In this document: positions 25,350-33,640 of the stretch, piece by piece
Numbering within the stretch: position 1 is the stretch's first letter
Layout of the letters: every line of letters begins with the position of its first letter
Assembly (NCBI GenBank): GCA_963838795.1
Contig: CAWISL010000005.1
Coordinates: 62,001 to 126,000 of the forward strand
Source: JAIBJN01 sp963838795
GTDB lineage: Bacteria; Actinomycetota; Thermoleophilia; Gaiellales; Gaiellaceae
DNA: 64,000 bases
Reading direction: 5' to 3'
Notes under the pieces: generated by a model
Seen by the model: only the letters and a program-made list of their open reading frames with translations
Told to the model about the DNA's origin: nothing
The model's database searches: none
Program-made: the position numbers and the translations under genes

Positions 25350-26577
25350 GAGTGCCTCCATTCGTTCGCAGTGACCTGAACGCGGCTCGCACCTCGGCGG
25401 AGAAGAGCTCCGGCTCCTCCCACGCCGCGAAGTGGCCGCCTTTGTCGACCTCGTTGAAGTAGATGAGATTGGGGTAGGCCTGCTCGGCCCAGCTCCGCGG
25501 CGCCTGGTACTGCTCGCCGGGGAAGACGGTCACGGCCACGGGGATCGAGACGCCCTTCGCGTTGAAGAAGCCGCCCTTGTACTCCCAGTAGAGGCGGGAC
25601 GCGGAGACCCCGGTGTTCGTCAGCCAGTAGAGCGTGATGTTGTCGAGGACCTCGTCGCGCGTCAGCTCGCCGGTGGCGCTCGTGGCCCGATCCAGAGCGG
25701 CGGCGACCGCCGCGGCCGGCTGCCCGTCGGCGTCGTTGTGGTCGAGAAGCCAGGCGGCCAGGCCAACGGGTGAATCCGCGATGCCGTACAGCGTTTGCGG
25801 GCGCGCGGCCATCATCCTCGCGTACTCGACCTGGGCGTACGTCCTGATCAGCTGCTCATAGGCGCGTCGCTCGTCAGCCGAGAGACCGGATGGGGGCGGC
25901 TCGCCCGCCAGGGATGCCTTGTCGATGTCAGCCGGAACGGTGGCAGGCATGTTGCTGTGGATGGCGAGCAATCCCGCAGGCGCCTGCAAGCCCATCTGGT
26001 CGACGACGAACGCACCCCAGTCGCCGCCCTGGGCGACGTAGCGGGCGTAGCCGAGGCGCTCCATCAGCTCGGCCCAGGCTCGGCCCATGCGCTCGGGACC
26101 CCAGCCGGGGCTCGTGGGCTTGCCCGAGAAGCCGTAGCCCGGCATCGACGGGATCACCACGTGAAAGGCGGCCGCTGCGCTCGCGCCGTGCGCCGTGGGA
26201 TTGGTCAGCGGCTCGATGATCTTCAGCTGCTCGACGATCGAGCCGGGCCAGCCGTGGTTGACGACGAGCGGCAACGCGTCCTCGTGCTGCGACCGGACGT
26301 GGATGAAGTGGATGTCGAGGCCGTCGATCTCGGTCACGAACTGCGGGAGGGCGTTCAGCCTCGCCTCGCACCCCGCCAGTCGTACTCCGTCTCCCAGTAG
26401 CGCGCGAGCTCCCGCATCGTCGCGAGCGGCACGCCTTGCGACTGATCGGCGACGGTCTCTTTCTCGGGCCAGCGCGTCGCCGCGATGCGTCGGCGTAGGC
26501 TTCGAGCTCCGCTTCCGGAACCTTCACCTGGAAGGGGCGGATCGCGGTGGCGTGAAGGTGCACTGGGTGGTGCTCAT
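25342..26577 (-). pseudogene. Epoxide hydrolase copy 3, N-terminal frameshifts
   Basis: The C-terminal ~331 residues form one open frame (TEIDGLDIHFIHVRSQHEDA to FRSLRTNGG) with HGWPGS, QGGDWGAFV and GGHFAAWEEPE intact. The N-terminal EHN part, from the ATG at 26577, can be followed only by changing frame about three times (fragments IRPFQVKVPEAELEA, TRWPEKETVADQSQ in different frames). Copy 3 is clearly more diverged from copies 1 and 2 than they are from each other. An alternative shorter start inside the open part would give a protein lacking the EHN domain. Confidence 0.75.
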
Positions 26578-26706
26578 GTCGACCTCCCGGCGATTGGGTG
26601 CGCGCCGCGCACAAGAACCCAAATAAGCCGCCGTCACGAGAATCCAAGGATTTCCTCGCAATCCGGTGGGGATTCCTGCAAGAATCGCCTCCCGACGTAG
26701 GACGAC

Positions 26707-27582
26707 GTGGCTCGAAGATCTCAGCGCCTACGGGGTCGCCCAGCGGGTTCGGTGAACCACGCCGAACCGCTCACTCCTTCGCAGGAACAAGCCCTCGTCG
26801 TCGCAGCCGACAGCGGGGACGCGGAGGCTGGGCGCAAGCTGGTCGAGGCCTTCATGCCGGCGATCGCAGGGCTCGCGCTGGGCTTCCCCACCGCTGCGGG
26901 CATCGAGCGCCAGGAGCTTCATCAGCAGGGAGTCGTCGGCTTGCTGTTCGCTGTGCGGCGGTACGACCCACGGCTAAACACACCCTTCTGGGCATACGCC
27001 TCGTTCTGGGTGCGCAAGGCGATGCAGGAGCTCGTCGCGGAGCTGACGCGGCCCGTGGCGCTCTCCGACCGCGCGGTCCGAGCGCTCGCTCAAATGAGGA
27101 CTGCACGTGGCGAGTACGTCCAGGCTCACGGCACCGAACCGACAGTCGACCAATTGAGCGGTGCTACCGGATTTACGCCGGCACAGCTCGAGAGCTTGCA
27201 GGCGACCGAGCGAATGCCACGCGCCCTCGATGAGCTACTCAGGGCCGAGGCGGACACGAGCGAGACGGTCGGCGACGCGATCGTCGATCCCGTTGCCGAA
27301 CAGGCCTACGAGCACGTGCTGGACACGATCGAGATACGCGAGGTGCGTGACGTCGCCGACCAACTCGACGAGCGTGAACGCGCGGTCATCCGAGCCCACT
27401 TCGGGCTACTAGGTCAGCCAGCACAGACGCTCGACCAGATCGGCGGCGACCTCGGTCTGACGGCCGAGCGCGCCCGACAGATCGAGGCCGGCGCGCTGGC
27501 GAAGATGCGCGAGGCACTCGCGCAGCCACCGCGTCGGTCAAATGGCCGGATTCGACGTAAGATCGAGCTGGTTACTCGTTAG
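26707..27582 (+). CDS. Sigma-70 family RNA polymerase sigma factor (group 2/3 type)
   Basis: 291 residues from a GTG. Region 2 is visible as GIERQELHQQGVVGLLFAVRRYDPRLNTPFWAYASFWVRKA, with the core-binding and -10 recognition helices. Region 3 (MRTARGEYVQAHGTEPTVDQLS) follows, then region 4 with its helix-turn-helix (QTLDQIGGDLGLTAERARQIE). The acidic region 1.1 of a primary sigma is missing, so this is an alternative factor. A small dyad AATCCAAGGATT lies about 65 bp upstream and might be regulatory. No anti-sigma gene is adjacent. Confidence 0.92.
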   Translation: MARRSQRLRGRPAGSVNHAEPLTPSQEQALVVAADSGDAEAGRKLVEAFMPAIAGLALGFPTAAGIERQELHQQGVVGLLFAVRRYDPRLNTPFWAYASFWVRKAMQELVAELTRPVALSDRAVRALAQMRTARGEYVQAHGTEPTVDQLSGATGFTPAQLESLQATERMPRALDELLRAEADTSETVGDAIVDPVAEQAYEHVLDTIEIREVRDVADQLDERERAVIRAHFGLLGQPAQTLDQIGGDLGLTAERARQIEAGALAKMREALAQPPRRSNGRIRRKIELVTR

Positions 27583-27647
27583 AGTTGCGCCACCGAGACT
27601 TCAGTACCGCCCACTATCAAGACGGTCGCCTTGCGGCATAGCCCGAG

Positions 27648-27881
27648 ATGATCCAGGTCGGCGCTTACCCCACGCGAAGCGACGCAGAGCTCGCGCAGAC
27701 GGCTCTCGCCGCGGCGGGAATCCCGTCCCAGGTCGCAGCCGACGACGCCGGCGGCGCCTACCCGTTCGACCTCACGGGCGGCGCGCGTCTCCTCGTCGAC
27801 GAAGCGGACGCTGAAGACGCCGCGGAGGTCCTGTCGGACCGTCCCGACGCAGACCGGAAGGAGCAAGACGACGATGAATGA
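27648..27881 (+). CDS. DUF2007-type small protein
   Basis: 77 residues. The pattern VGAYPTRSDAELAQTALAAAGIP, then GGARLLVDEADAEDAAEVL matches the short putative signal-transducing family DUF2007 (ferredoxin-like fold, function unknown). It lies 65 bp after the sigma gene in the same direction and could be its downstream partner. Confidence 0.7.
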   Translation: MIQVGAYPTRSDAELAQTALAAAGIPSQVAADDAGGAYPFDLTGGARLLVDEADAEDAAEVLSDRPDADRKEQDDDE

Positions 27882-27896
27882 GTGCCTGGCGCACGG

Positions 27897-28202
27897 TCAG
27901 CTATCTCCTTCGCGCTCCCAGACGTACGCCTCTAGTGCTTGATGAAGGGGTCCGTCGAAGAGCGGTAGCCAGCGACCGATGGGCGTCGACCGGACTGGAT
28001 CGTTGAAAAGCGCTCTGACCGCCTCGGGCGCGCCCTTGCCTTCAAACAGGAAGATGACCTCGGTCTCGGTCAAGAAGATGGTGTGTCGGTCTAAGTAGGT
28101 CTCGAGCTCCTCCATGCCGAGAGCCGAGTGTTCCGCGAGAAGCGCCCGCGCTTGCTGACGACCGTCGGGTGTCAGGCGAGCAACGAGGACGAAGCGATCC
28201 AC
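27897..28202 (-). CDS. Small conserved hypothetical protein
   Basis: 101 residues from the GTG at 28202 (VDRFVLVARLTPDGRQQARAL). A longer in-frame start exists, but its extra N-terminus is low-complexity and reaches into the tmRNA-tail-like segment, so it is rejected. The chain looks like a single alpha/beta ferredoxin-fold domain (FVLVARL ... IFLTETEVIFLFEG ... RALFNDPV) of the dimeric monooxygenase or EthD kind, but no catalytic residue can be named. It is convergent with the DUF2007 gene. Confidence 0.6.
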   Translation of the reverse strand: MDRFVLVARLTPDGRQQARALLAEHSALGMEELETYLDRHTIFLTETEVIFLFEGKGAPEAVRALFNDPVRSTPIGRWLPLFDGPLHQALEAYVWEREGDS

Positions 28203-28321
28203 GGCGGCAAGCCTACTCCCCCGACCACCGACATGAAGATCGCGGCACGTGAGCTCATGCGGCGCGCGTACGGGGAAGCAACGTCCGGCAAGACCGTCCT
28301 CTGGCCCATGTTCCAAGCCGA

Positions 28322-28358
28322 TGGAGGTGGCGGGATTCGAACCCGCGTCCGAAGTCGC
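28322..28358 (-). repeat. tmRNA 3'-end-like segment, copy A
   Basis: Read on the minus strand this is the T-arm and acceptor 3' strand of a tmRNA. It matches the 3' end of ssrA (45393 onward) at 35 of 37 positions, including the complete T-arm and the acceptor 3' strand. The surrounding 28,202-28,506 gap holds no gene. It shows a 6-bp hairpin (28364-28384) and a 7-bp hairpin with an 11-nt loop (28448-28472). Best read as a displaced integration site; see the findings. Confidence 0.8.
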
Positions 28359-28505
28359 CGACAGTACCTAGGAAAACGAGGTACACGCGAGAGCCTGTGC
28401 GACCGAGCAGTGCTTCCGCGCTGAAGACGCCTCTAGTCGGACGCAGCGGCCGGCTTTTCGCTTCGGCCGACCTAAAGGCGATGCAAGGTCAGCTAACAAT
28501 GGCAG

Positions 28506-28907
28506 GTGGTGCCTCCTCTACAGGTGGTTGCGGCAGCCGTCATCGATTCCGGGAAGGTCTTGCTCGTCAGCAAGCAAGAGGCGCCGGATGTCTTCTACCT
28601 CCCTGGTGGAAAGCCGGAGAGGGACGAGAAGCCGCGAGACACGCTCGCTCGAGAGCTCGAGGAGGAGCTTGGCGTGGCGATCGTCGACGCCGACCTCTTC
28701 AGCGTCGTATCCGACGAGGCCGCCCTCGAAGGAGTCGCGATGGAGATGCACGTCTACCTGGTCCGTGTCGGCGGTCCAATCTCGACTCGAGCCGAGATCG
28801 CGGCTCTGGCCTGGGTCGGCGCAGACGGCGAAGCGCCGGGGAGACTGGCGCCGGCGATACGAAACCACGTTCTGCCGGAGCTCGCCGCTCGCCAGCTGAT
28901 TGCTTAG
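28506..28907 (+). CDS. Nudix hydrolase
   Basis: 133 residues from a GTG. The Nudix box is complete: G-KPERDEKPRDTLA-RELEEELGV near residues 36-58, with the metal-binding Glu residues in place. The fold starts at once (VVAAAVIDSGKVLLVSKQ). These enzymes hydrolyse nucleoside diphosphate derivatives linked to another group; the substrate is not predictable. The gene lies immediately beside tmRNA-tail copy A and is convergent with the flippase gene. Confidence 0.9.
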   Translation: MVPPLQVVAAAVIDSGKVLLVSKQEAPDVFYLPGGKPERDEKPRDTLARELEEELGVAIVDADLFSVVSDEAALEGVAMEMHVYLVRVGGPISTRAEIAALAWVGADGEAPGRLAPAIRNHVLPELAARQLIA

Positions 28908-28940
28908 AGGCCGGCGCCGGCAACCCCTCTCGCGACCCGC

Positions 28941-31373
28941 TCAGATGAAGCCCTTGTTGCCAAGCCAGCGGAGGGAGAAGTAGCCCCAGATCGGAGGCAG
29001 GTAGAAGGTGGAGAGCCGTTGGGTGATCGCGATCGCGAACGCGGTCGACTCGTCCACGCCCACCGCGATCAGGCCGGCCGAGAGCGCCGCCTCCGCGGCG
29101 CCAATCCCGCCCGGCACGGGAATCAGGCTCGAGAGCACCGCTGCCGACGTGTTGACGAAGACGAGCTCGGCGAGGCTGAGGTGGGCCCCGTAGGCAAGAC
29201 ACGTCGCTCCCAGGGCGAGTGCGTAGGTGAGCTCCGACAGCACGTTGCCGCCGAAGAGCTCGATCCGCTTGCGGCGGACGCGGAGGACGGTCCAGAGGCC
29301 GGACAGCGCACTCCTGACGCCGGGCACGACCCTGTTGCGCATCTTGGGGACCGCGAGAACCACGACGGCGCTCACCAGCAGCGCGACGCCGATCCCGACC
29401 AGGAGGCGAGTGTCTGGGCCCGTGTCGCCGAACTGGCCGGTGTCGAGATCGACGTTGACGAAAGAGAGGGCAATCACGAGGAGTGCCACCTGCACGATCG
29501 TCTCCGAGACGTCGTCGACGGCTCCCGAGGCGAGCGCCTGAGCGGTTGGGACGCCTTGCTTCTGGAGGAAAGCGAGGTTCATCCCGATGCGGCCCGCCGA
29601 GCTCGGCACCGTCAGGTTGATGAACTTGATCGCGGACTGGAGGACAACGCACGGTAGGAGGGCGAGCGGCGCCGCCACCGCCCCACGCACGGAGATCCCC
29701 GACCCGATGAACGCCATCTGGGCCAGGATCAGGGCGAGAAGCACCCAAGCGAGCTCAGCCCCGCGGAGCTCGTCGCCGATCGTGCCGAATCCGATGTCGG
29801 CGAGCTGGCTGAGGACCGCGTACGCGGCGAAGACGAGGGCCGCCATCGTGAGGACGTCCTTGGGGCGGATCCGTCGCATCTCCGCGATCTCGGGCACCGG
29901 CGTCCCGGTTGCCTTGCCGATGGAAGCGCGGAGCTCCTTCAGGCCGAGCTCGTGCGAGCGGGCCAGGTCGCGCGTGTGCGGCGTCAACGCGGCGCCCTGC
30001 AGGTACGGCTGGACATACGTCAGGGCGTCGCCGAAGCCGGCCTCGACCGCCCTCGCGAGGGTTCGCTCGGGGCCGATGAGGCAACACGTCGCGACGAGGA
30101 GCTCGGCCACGTCGGTCGCGAGCGCCGACGGAGGAGCGCCGAGCGTCGCAGCCGAGAGGTCCACGAGCATCGGCCCGTCCTCGGTCACGAGCACGTTGCT
30201 CAGGTTGAGACGCCCGTGGGAGACCCCGGCCCGTTGCAGCTTGTCGACCTCGTTCCACAGGTCGACGAGCATTTCGTCGGTCACGTCTTCGGGGCTCGAG
30301 AGCTCCAGGGGCGGGACATCCGGCTGACGCGTGGCGATGAGCGCGTCGCCCTCGGAGCCGAGGGCGGCGATGACGACGTCGGGGACCCGGACGCCCGCCT
30401 TCGCGGCCATGAAGAGCGCGAGCCCCTCATGCTCGACCTGCTCCAGGCGCCCGACAGGGGCGCTTCGAGGCGGATCGCGATAGGCGAGGAGGCGCCAGCG
30501 TCGCGCGAGCCGCTGTGTGTCCTGCGCGTCGCGGCCGAGGACACGGACTCGAAGCGGCCCCTCGGCGTCGCGACCGACGTACTCGGCGTAGCCGACCCGC
30601 TGCCGTGACGCCAGGGCCAGCTCCTCGACCTCGACACCGAGAGCGGCCAGCGCGGCGCGCACGTGCGCTGTCGGCGGAACGCCGGCCGCCGACCCGAAGG
30701 CGAGCCGCACGATCGCCCCCGCTCCGACGCCGAGCGCCAGGGCACCGAGCGCCGCCGACGGGAGCCCCGAGCCGAGCACGACCGCGCCGACGGTGGCGAA
30801 CGGGAGCGCCCAGACGGCCAGCCGCCGGGCCCAGTGCACGAGCTCCGGGCCGGCGACCACGATGATCGCGGCCGAAACGGCGAGCCGAAGCTCCGGGTAG
30901 CCCCAGTTCGAGAGCAGGTGACTCTCGATCGGAACCCAGTCGGACTCGACGATGCCGTTCAGCACGAAGACCGCGCCGACGACGAGCAGGCCGGCCACGA
31001 TCAGATCCCGGGCGAGGCTCCACCGCCGGCTCAACAGCACCTCGAGCACGACCACCAGCGCGAAGGCGAGCAGCCCGACGAAGGCGACTCGCCAGAGCGA
31101 GTCCGCCCACGCGAGAATGGTCTGCAGCGCCCCCGCGACATCCTTGTCGTCGCTCTCGGCCGTCGAAGCGACGACCGCCGTCAGGCCGATCACGATCGCG
31201 GCGAGAAGCAGGAAGAACGCGTCGATCGTCCGGCGGTTCCGTCGGCCCGGCTCGGTCTCGGCGAGCAGGGAGAGGTTCCACGAGCGCTCGGCTGGCGCAG
31301 CGGTACCGTCCTGATGCACAGCGGGTGTCACGACGGGACGTCCACGGCTGCTGCGGCCCTTCGCCGAACCCAC
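28941..31373 (-). CDS. Large membrane protein: kinase-like domain inside an LPG-synthase-type flippase
   Basis: 810 residues. N-terminal membrane segments (about 45-200) are followed by a cytoplasmic part, about 230-490, with a kinase-like catalytic loop, HGRLNLSNVLVTEDGPMLVDLSAA (His-Gly-x-Leu-x-x-Ser-Asn and the Asp of DLS). The C-terminal ~300 residues have 7-8 membrane segments with VPSSAGRIGMNLAFLQKQGV and PVPGGIGAAEAAL, the signature of MprF/AglD-type lysylphosphatidylglycerol synthase transmembrane proteins. That domain flips or binds lipids. The kinase-like part may sense or modify a lipid or sugar; this is inference. Confidence 0.85.
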   Translation of the reverse strand: MGSAKGRSSRGRPVVTPAVHQDGTAAPAERSWNLSLLAETEPGRRNRRTIDAFFLLLAAIVIGLTAVVASTAESDDKDVAGALQTILAWADSLWRVAFVGLLAFALVVVLEVLLSRRWSLARDLIVAGLLVVGAVFVLNGIVESDWVPIESHLLSNWGYPELRLAVSAAIIVVAGPELVHWARRLAVWALPFATVGAVVLGSGLPSAALGALALGVGAGAIVRLAFGSAAGVPPTAHVRAALAALGVEVEELALASRQRVGYAEYVGRDAEGPLRVRVLGRDAQDTQRLARRWRLLAYRDPPRSAPVGRLEQVEHEGLALFMAAKAGVRVPDVVIAALGSEGDALIATRQPDVPPLELSSPEDVTDEMLVDLWNEVDKLQRAGVSHGRLNLSNVLVTEDGPMLVDLSAATLGAPPSALATDVAELLVATCCLIGPERTLARAVEAGFGDALTYVQPYLQGAALTPHTRDLARSHELGLKELRASIGKATGTPVPEIAEMRRIRPKDVLTMAALVFAAYAVLSQLADIGFGTIGDELRGAELAWVLLALILAQMAFIGSGISVRGAVAAPLALLPCVVLQSAIKFINLTVPSSAGRIGMNLAFLQKQGVPTAQALASGAVDDVSETIVQVALLVIALSFVNVDLDTGQFGDTGPDTRLLVGIGVALLVSAVVVLAVPKMRNRVVPGVRSALSGLWTVLRVRRKRIELFGGNVLSELTYALALGATCLAYGAHLSLAELVFVNTSAAVLSSLIPVPGGIGAAEAALSAGLIAVGVDESTAFAIAITQRLSTFYLPPIWGYFSLRWLGNKGFI

Positions 31374-31506
31374 TTGACGTACGGAGGACAGACGATGCCG
31401 TTAACGAGACGGATGACGATCACCAGCAGTGGGCGGGCGTAAACATACGGGCAGAGAGCTCGCGCCGCCCATCGAGACCTTTTTCCGACGAGGAGTTCGC
31501 TTGAAA

Positions 31507-31538
31507 CCTGAAGTGGAGGCGGCGGGAATCGAACCCGC
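31507..31538 (-). repeat. tmRNA 3'-end-like segment, copy B
   Basis: 32 bp identical to 45386-45417, covering the acceptor 3' strand and most of the T-arm of ssrA plus five bases beyond its 3' end (the CCTGA flank). Inward of the T-arm it diverges to CCAAGATTTCAACCG, which it shares in part with copies C and D. It lies between the flippase and a VOC gene. Confidence 0.85.
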
Positions 31539-31592
31539 CCAAGATTTCAACCGCGCCCGTTGCGTCACAGGTGAGAGCACGCTCGGATGTGC

Positions 31593-31612
31593 GAGTGATC
31601 AGAAATGTCCCA
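31593..31612 (+). repeat. Short motif AGTGATCAGAAATGTCCC, copy 1 of 3
   Basis: Related sequences occur at 32092-32110 and 33526-33545, each in a promoter region of this accessory block. Consensus by eye is AGYGWTCRGRAATRTC. Function unknown. Confidence 0.4.
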
Positions 31613-31637
31613 TCTACCCGCCGTGTAGTTTCTGAGG

Positions 31638-32003
31638 GTGGGCGCGACCAGTGAACGAGCGGTCCCGATCCTGCCGAGTCGCGATCTCCACGAGTCGCTG
31701 ACCTTCTACGAGCGACTCGGGTTTGAGAACCGAGGTGCGCCGCCCGAGGCATGGGGCTATCTGATCCTCGGCCGGGGCGAGATCGAGCTTCATCTGCTCG
31801 GTGAGCCGAACGCGTTTCCTGAGTTGAGCGGACCGGCCAGTTGCTACCTCATGGTCGCGGACGCGGACGCGCTTTACGCCGAGTGGAGTAGTTCCGGCGT
31901 TGAAGTGGAGGCCCCGGTGACTTCCGACTATGGGATGCGTGAGTTCATGCTTCGCGACCCGAGCGGGAACCTGCTCCGGGTCGGCTCAATGGTCGGGTCG
32001 TAA
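31638..32003 (+). CDS. VOC-family bleomycin-resistance-like protein
   Basis: 121 residues from a GTG. The single-domain layout is AVPILPSRDLHESLTFYERLGF, then LILGRGEIELHLLG and a final REFMLRDPSGNLLRVGS, the typical ending of BRP-type binding proteins. These usually bind rather than cleave an antibiotic or small molecule. It starts about 100 bp after tmRNA-tail copy B and is followed by a 230-bp regulatory gap before the next gene. Confidence 0.85.
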   Translation: MGATSERAVPILPSRDLHESLTFYERLGFENRGAPPEAWGYLILGRGEIELHLLGEPNAFPELSGPASCYLMVADADALYAEWSSSGVEVEAPVTSDYGMREFMLRDPSGNLLRVGSMVGS

Positions 32004-32091
32004 AGACCGAACTCGTTATGCCGCAAGCGGCAGGTGCGCGGTGGCCGCATCGAGCTTCGCGGGTCCCTAGGTAGGAACGGTCACCTGAGCC

Positions 32092-32110
32092 AGCGTTCAG
32101 AAATATCGCC
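32092..32110 (+). repeat. Short motif AGCGTTCAGAAATATCGCC, copy 2 of 3
   Basis: It sits about 60 bp upstream of the promoter-like -35 element at 32152 and resembles the motif at 33526, which has the same relation to the next gene's promoter. Confidence 0.4.
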
Positions 32111-32151
32111 CGAGAGCTACGGCGATAGTCGTGGCGCTCTGCGGAGACTTG

Positions 32152-32181
32152 TTGCTGAGCCCCAACCGGCAGGGGTAGTCT
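32152..32181 (+). promoter_or_regulatory. Putative sigma-70 promoter of epoxide hydrolase copy 4
   Basis: TTGCTG and TAGTCT with an 18-nt spacer lie 56 bp upstream of the start codon. The block around the -10 (GGGGTAGTCTCAGGCCCAAG) is closely repeated upstream of the gene at 33641. Confidence 0.5.
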
Positions 32182-32236
32182 CAGGCCCAAGTCCCGAAGT
32201 CATCCGGAACCGCACCTGCCAACCAGGGAGGTCGTG

Positions 32237-33430
32237 ATGAGCACCACCGCCCAGACCGCCACCGACATCCGTCCCTTCCACGTCGACACTCCCGAAGAGA
32301 AGCTCGCCGAGCTGCGCCGCCGGATCGCCGGGACGCGCTGGCCAACCAAGGAGCTTGTCGCCGATCGCTCGCAAGGTGTCCAGCTGGCGGCACTCGAGGA
32401 GCTCGCTCGCTACTGGACGACCGACTACGACTTCGGGCGGGTCGAGGCGAGGCTCAATGCGCTTCCGCAGTCCACGACCGAGATCGGCGGCGTGGACATC
32501 CACTTCATCCACGTCAAGTCGTCGCATGAGAACGCGCTGCCGCTGATCATGACTCACGGCTGGCCCGGCTCCGTCGTGGAGATGATCGACTCCGTTGGCC
32601 CGCTGACGGACCCGACCGCGCACGGCGGCAGCGCCGAGGATGCCTTCCACCTCGTGCTGCCCTCCCTGCCCGGGTACGGCTTCTCGGGCGAGCCGGTCGA
32701 GGTCGGCTGGGACCTGGGCCGGACCGCACGGGCCTGGGCCGAGCTCATGCGCCGCCTCGGCTACACCCGCTACGTGGCCCAGGGTGGCGACGTGGGCGCC
32801 GGCGTCACCGACACGATGGGCCGCCAGGCACCCGAGGGGTTGATCGGCATCCACACGAATCTGCTCGTGCCGGCGCTGAGCGGCACCATGCCGACGGACA
32901 CCGACGAGGAACGCGCCGCGGCGGCGCAGATCGCCACCTTCGGGCAGTCAGGGAATGGCTACTACATCGAGATGGCCACCCGCCCGCAGACGATCGGCTA
33001 TGCCCTGCTCGACTCCCCCGTCGCCCTGGCCGCCTGGATGATCGACCACGACACGGACAGCTACTACAAGATCTCCCATGCCTTCATCGACGGGGAGCCT
33101 GCGGGCAATCTCACCCGGGACAACATCGTCGACAACATCACGCTGTACTGGCTGACGGGCACCGGGGCCTCGGCGGCCCGGTCGTACTGGGAGGCCTACG
33201 GGCCGGACGCGCCGGCCGCGGGCCGCCAGCCGCTGCCGCCGCCGCCGATCCCGGTCGGCTTCACGACGTTCCCCGGCGAGATCTGGCGAACCCCGCGCAG
33301 CTGGGTCGAGAAGTCGTACCCCAATGTCGTCTACTTCAACGAGGTCGAGAGCGGCGGCCACTTCGCCGCCTGGGAAGAGCCGGAGCTCTTCTCAACCGAG
33401 GTGCGGGCGGCTTTCAGATCATTGCGTTGA
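32237..33430 (+). CDS. Epoxide hydrolase, microsomal (EHN) type, copy 4
   Basis: 397 residues. The ATG at 32237 is preferred over the GTG at 32234 because GGGAGG lies 5 nt before it. The domain order matches copy 1: EHN region (DIRPFHVDTPEEKLAELRRR), HGWPGSVVEM, VAQGGDVGAGVTD (nucleophile) and GGHFAAWEEPELF (base). The protein is about three quarters identical to copy 1 by eye and clearly a paralogue, but it is intact, on the other strand and 8 kb away, inside the accessory block. It may be an older duplicate or have arrived with an island. Confidence 0.93.
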   Translation: MSTTAQTATDIRPFHVDTPEEKLAELRRRIAGTRWPTKELVADRSQGVQLAALEELARYWTTDYDFGRVEARLNALPQSTTEIGGVDIHFIHVKSSHENALPLIMTHGWPGSVVEMIDSVGPLTDPTAHGGSAEDAFHLVLPSLPGYGFSGEPVEVGWDLGRTARAWAELMRRLGYTRYVAQGGDVGAGVTDTMGRQAPEGLIGIHTNLLVPALSGTMPTDTDEERAAAAQIATFGQSGNGYYIEMATRPQTIGYALLDSPVALAAWMIDHDTDSYYKISHAFIDGEPAGNLTRDNIVDNITLYWLTGTGASAARSYWEAYGPDAPAAGRQPLPPPPIPVGFTTFPGEIWRTPRSWVEKSYPNVVYFNEVESGGHFAAWEEPELFSTEVRAAFRSLR

Positions 33431-33525
33431 TCGGCGCGTTCGAGCGGCTTGCTTGCGGAGCGTCTTACGCTCTCTCGCCACCCGCTGCTTGCGGGCCGTC
33501 TACACCGCAACGGCTCGACTGGGCC

Positions 33526-33545
33526 AGTGTTCGGGAATGTCCTCC
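33526..33545 (+). repeat. Short motif AGTGTTCGGGAATGTCCTCC, copy 3 of 3
   Basis: It lies about 37 bp upstream of the -35 element at 33582. The upstream regions of the genes at 32237 and 33641 share this motif and the promoter block, although the encoded hydrolases belong to different subfamilies. Confidence 0.4.
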
Positions 33546-33581
33546 CGAGACCGGGTGCGTGTCAGAGCGGCGACACTGCTT

Positions 33582-33610
33582 TTGCGTATCCAGTCCGACA
33601 GGCGTAGTCT
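33582..33610 (+). promoter_or_regulatory. Putative sigma-70 promoter of the alpha/beta hydrolase gene
   Basis: TTGCGT and TAGTCT with a 17-nt spacer lie about 30 bp upstream of the ATG. The -10 surroundings (GGCGTAGTCTCGCGCCGAGT) mirror those at 32172-32192. Confidence 0.5.
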
Positions 33611-33640
33611 CGCGCCGAGTCCCCGCCCAAGGAGGTCCTC

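Noticed and set aside
28203..28316. Upstream extension of the small hypothetical protein at 27,897-28,202
   Set aside because: The extension is low-complexity, runs to the tmRNA tail copy, and a GTG at 28,202 fits the fold start.
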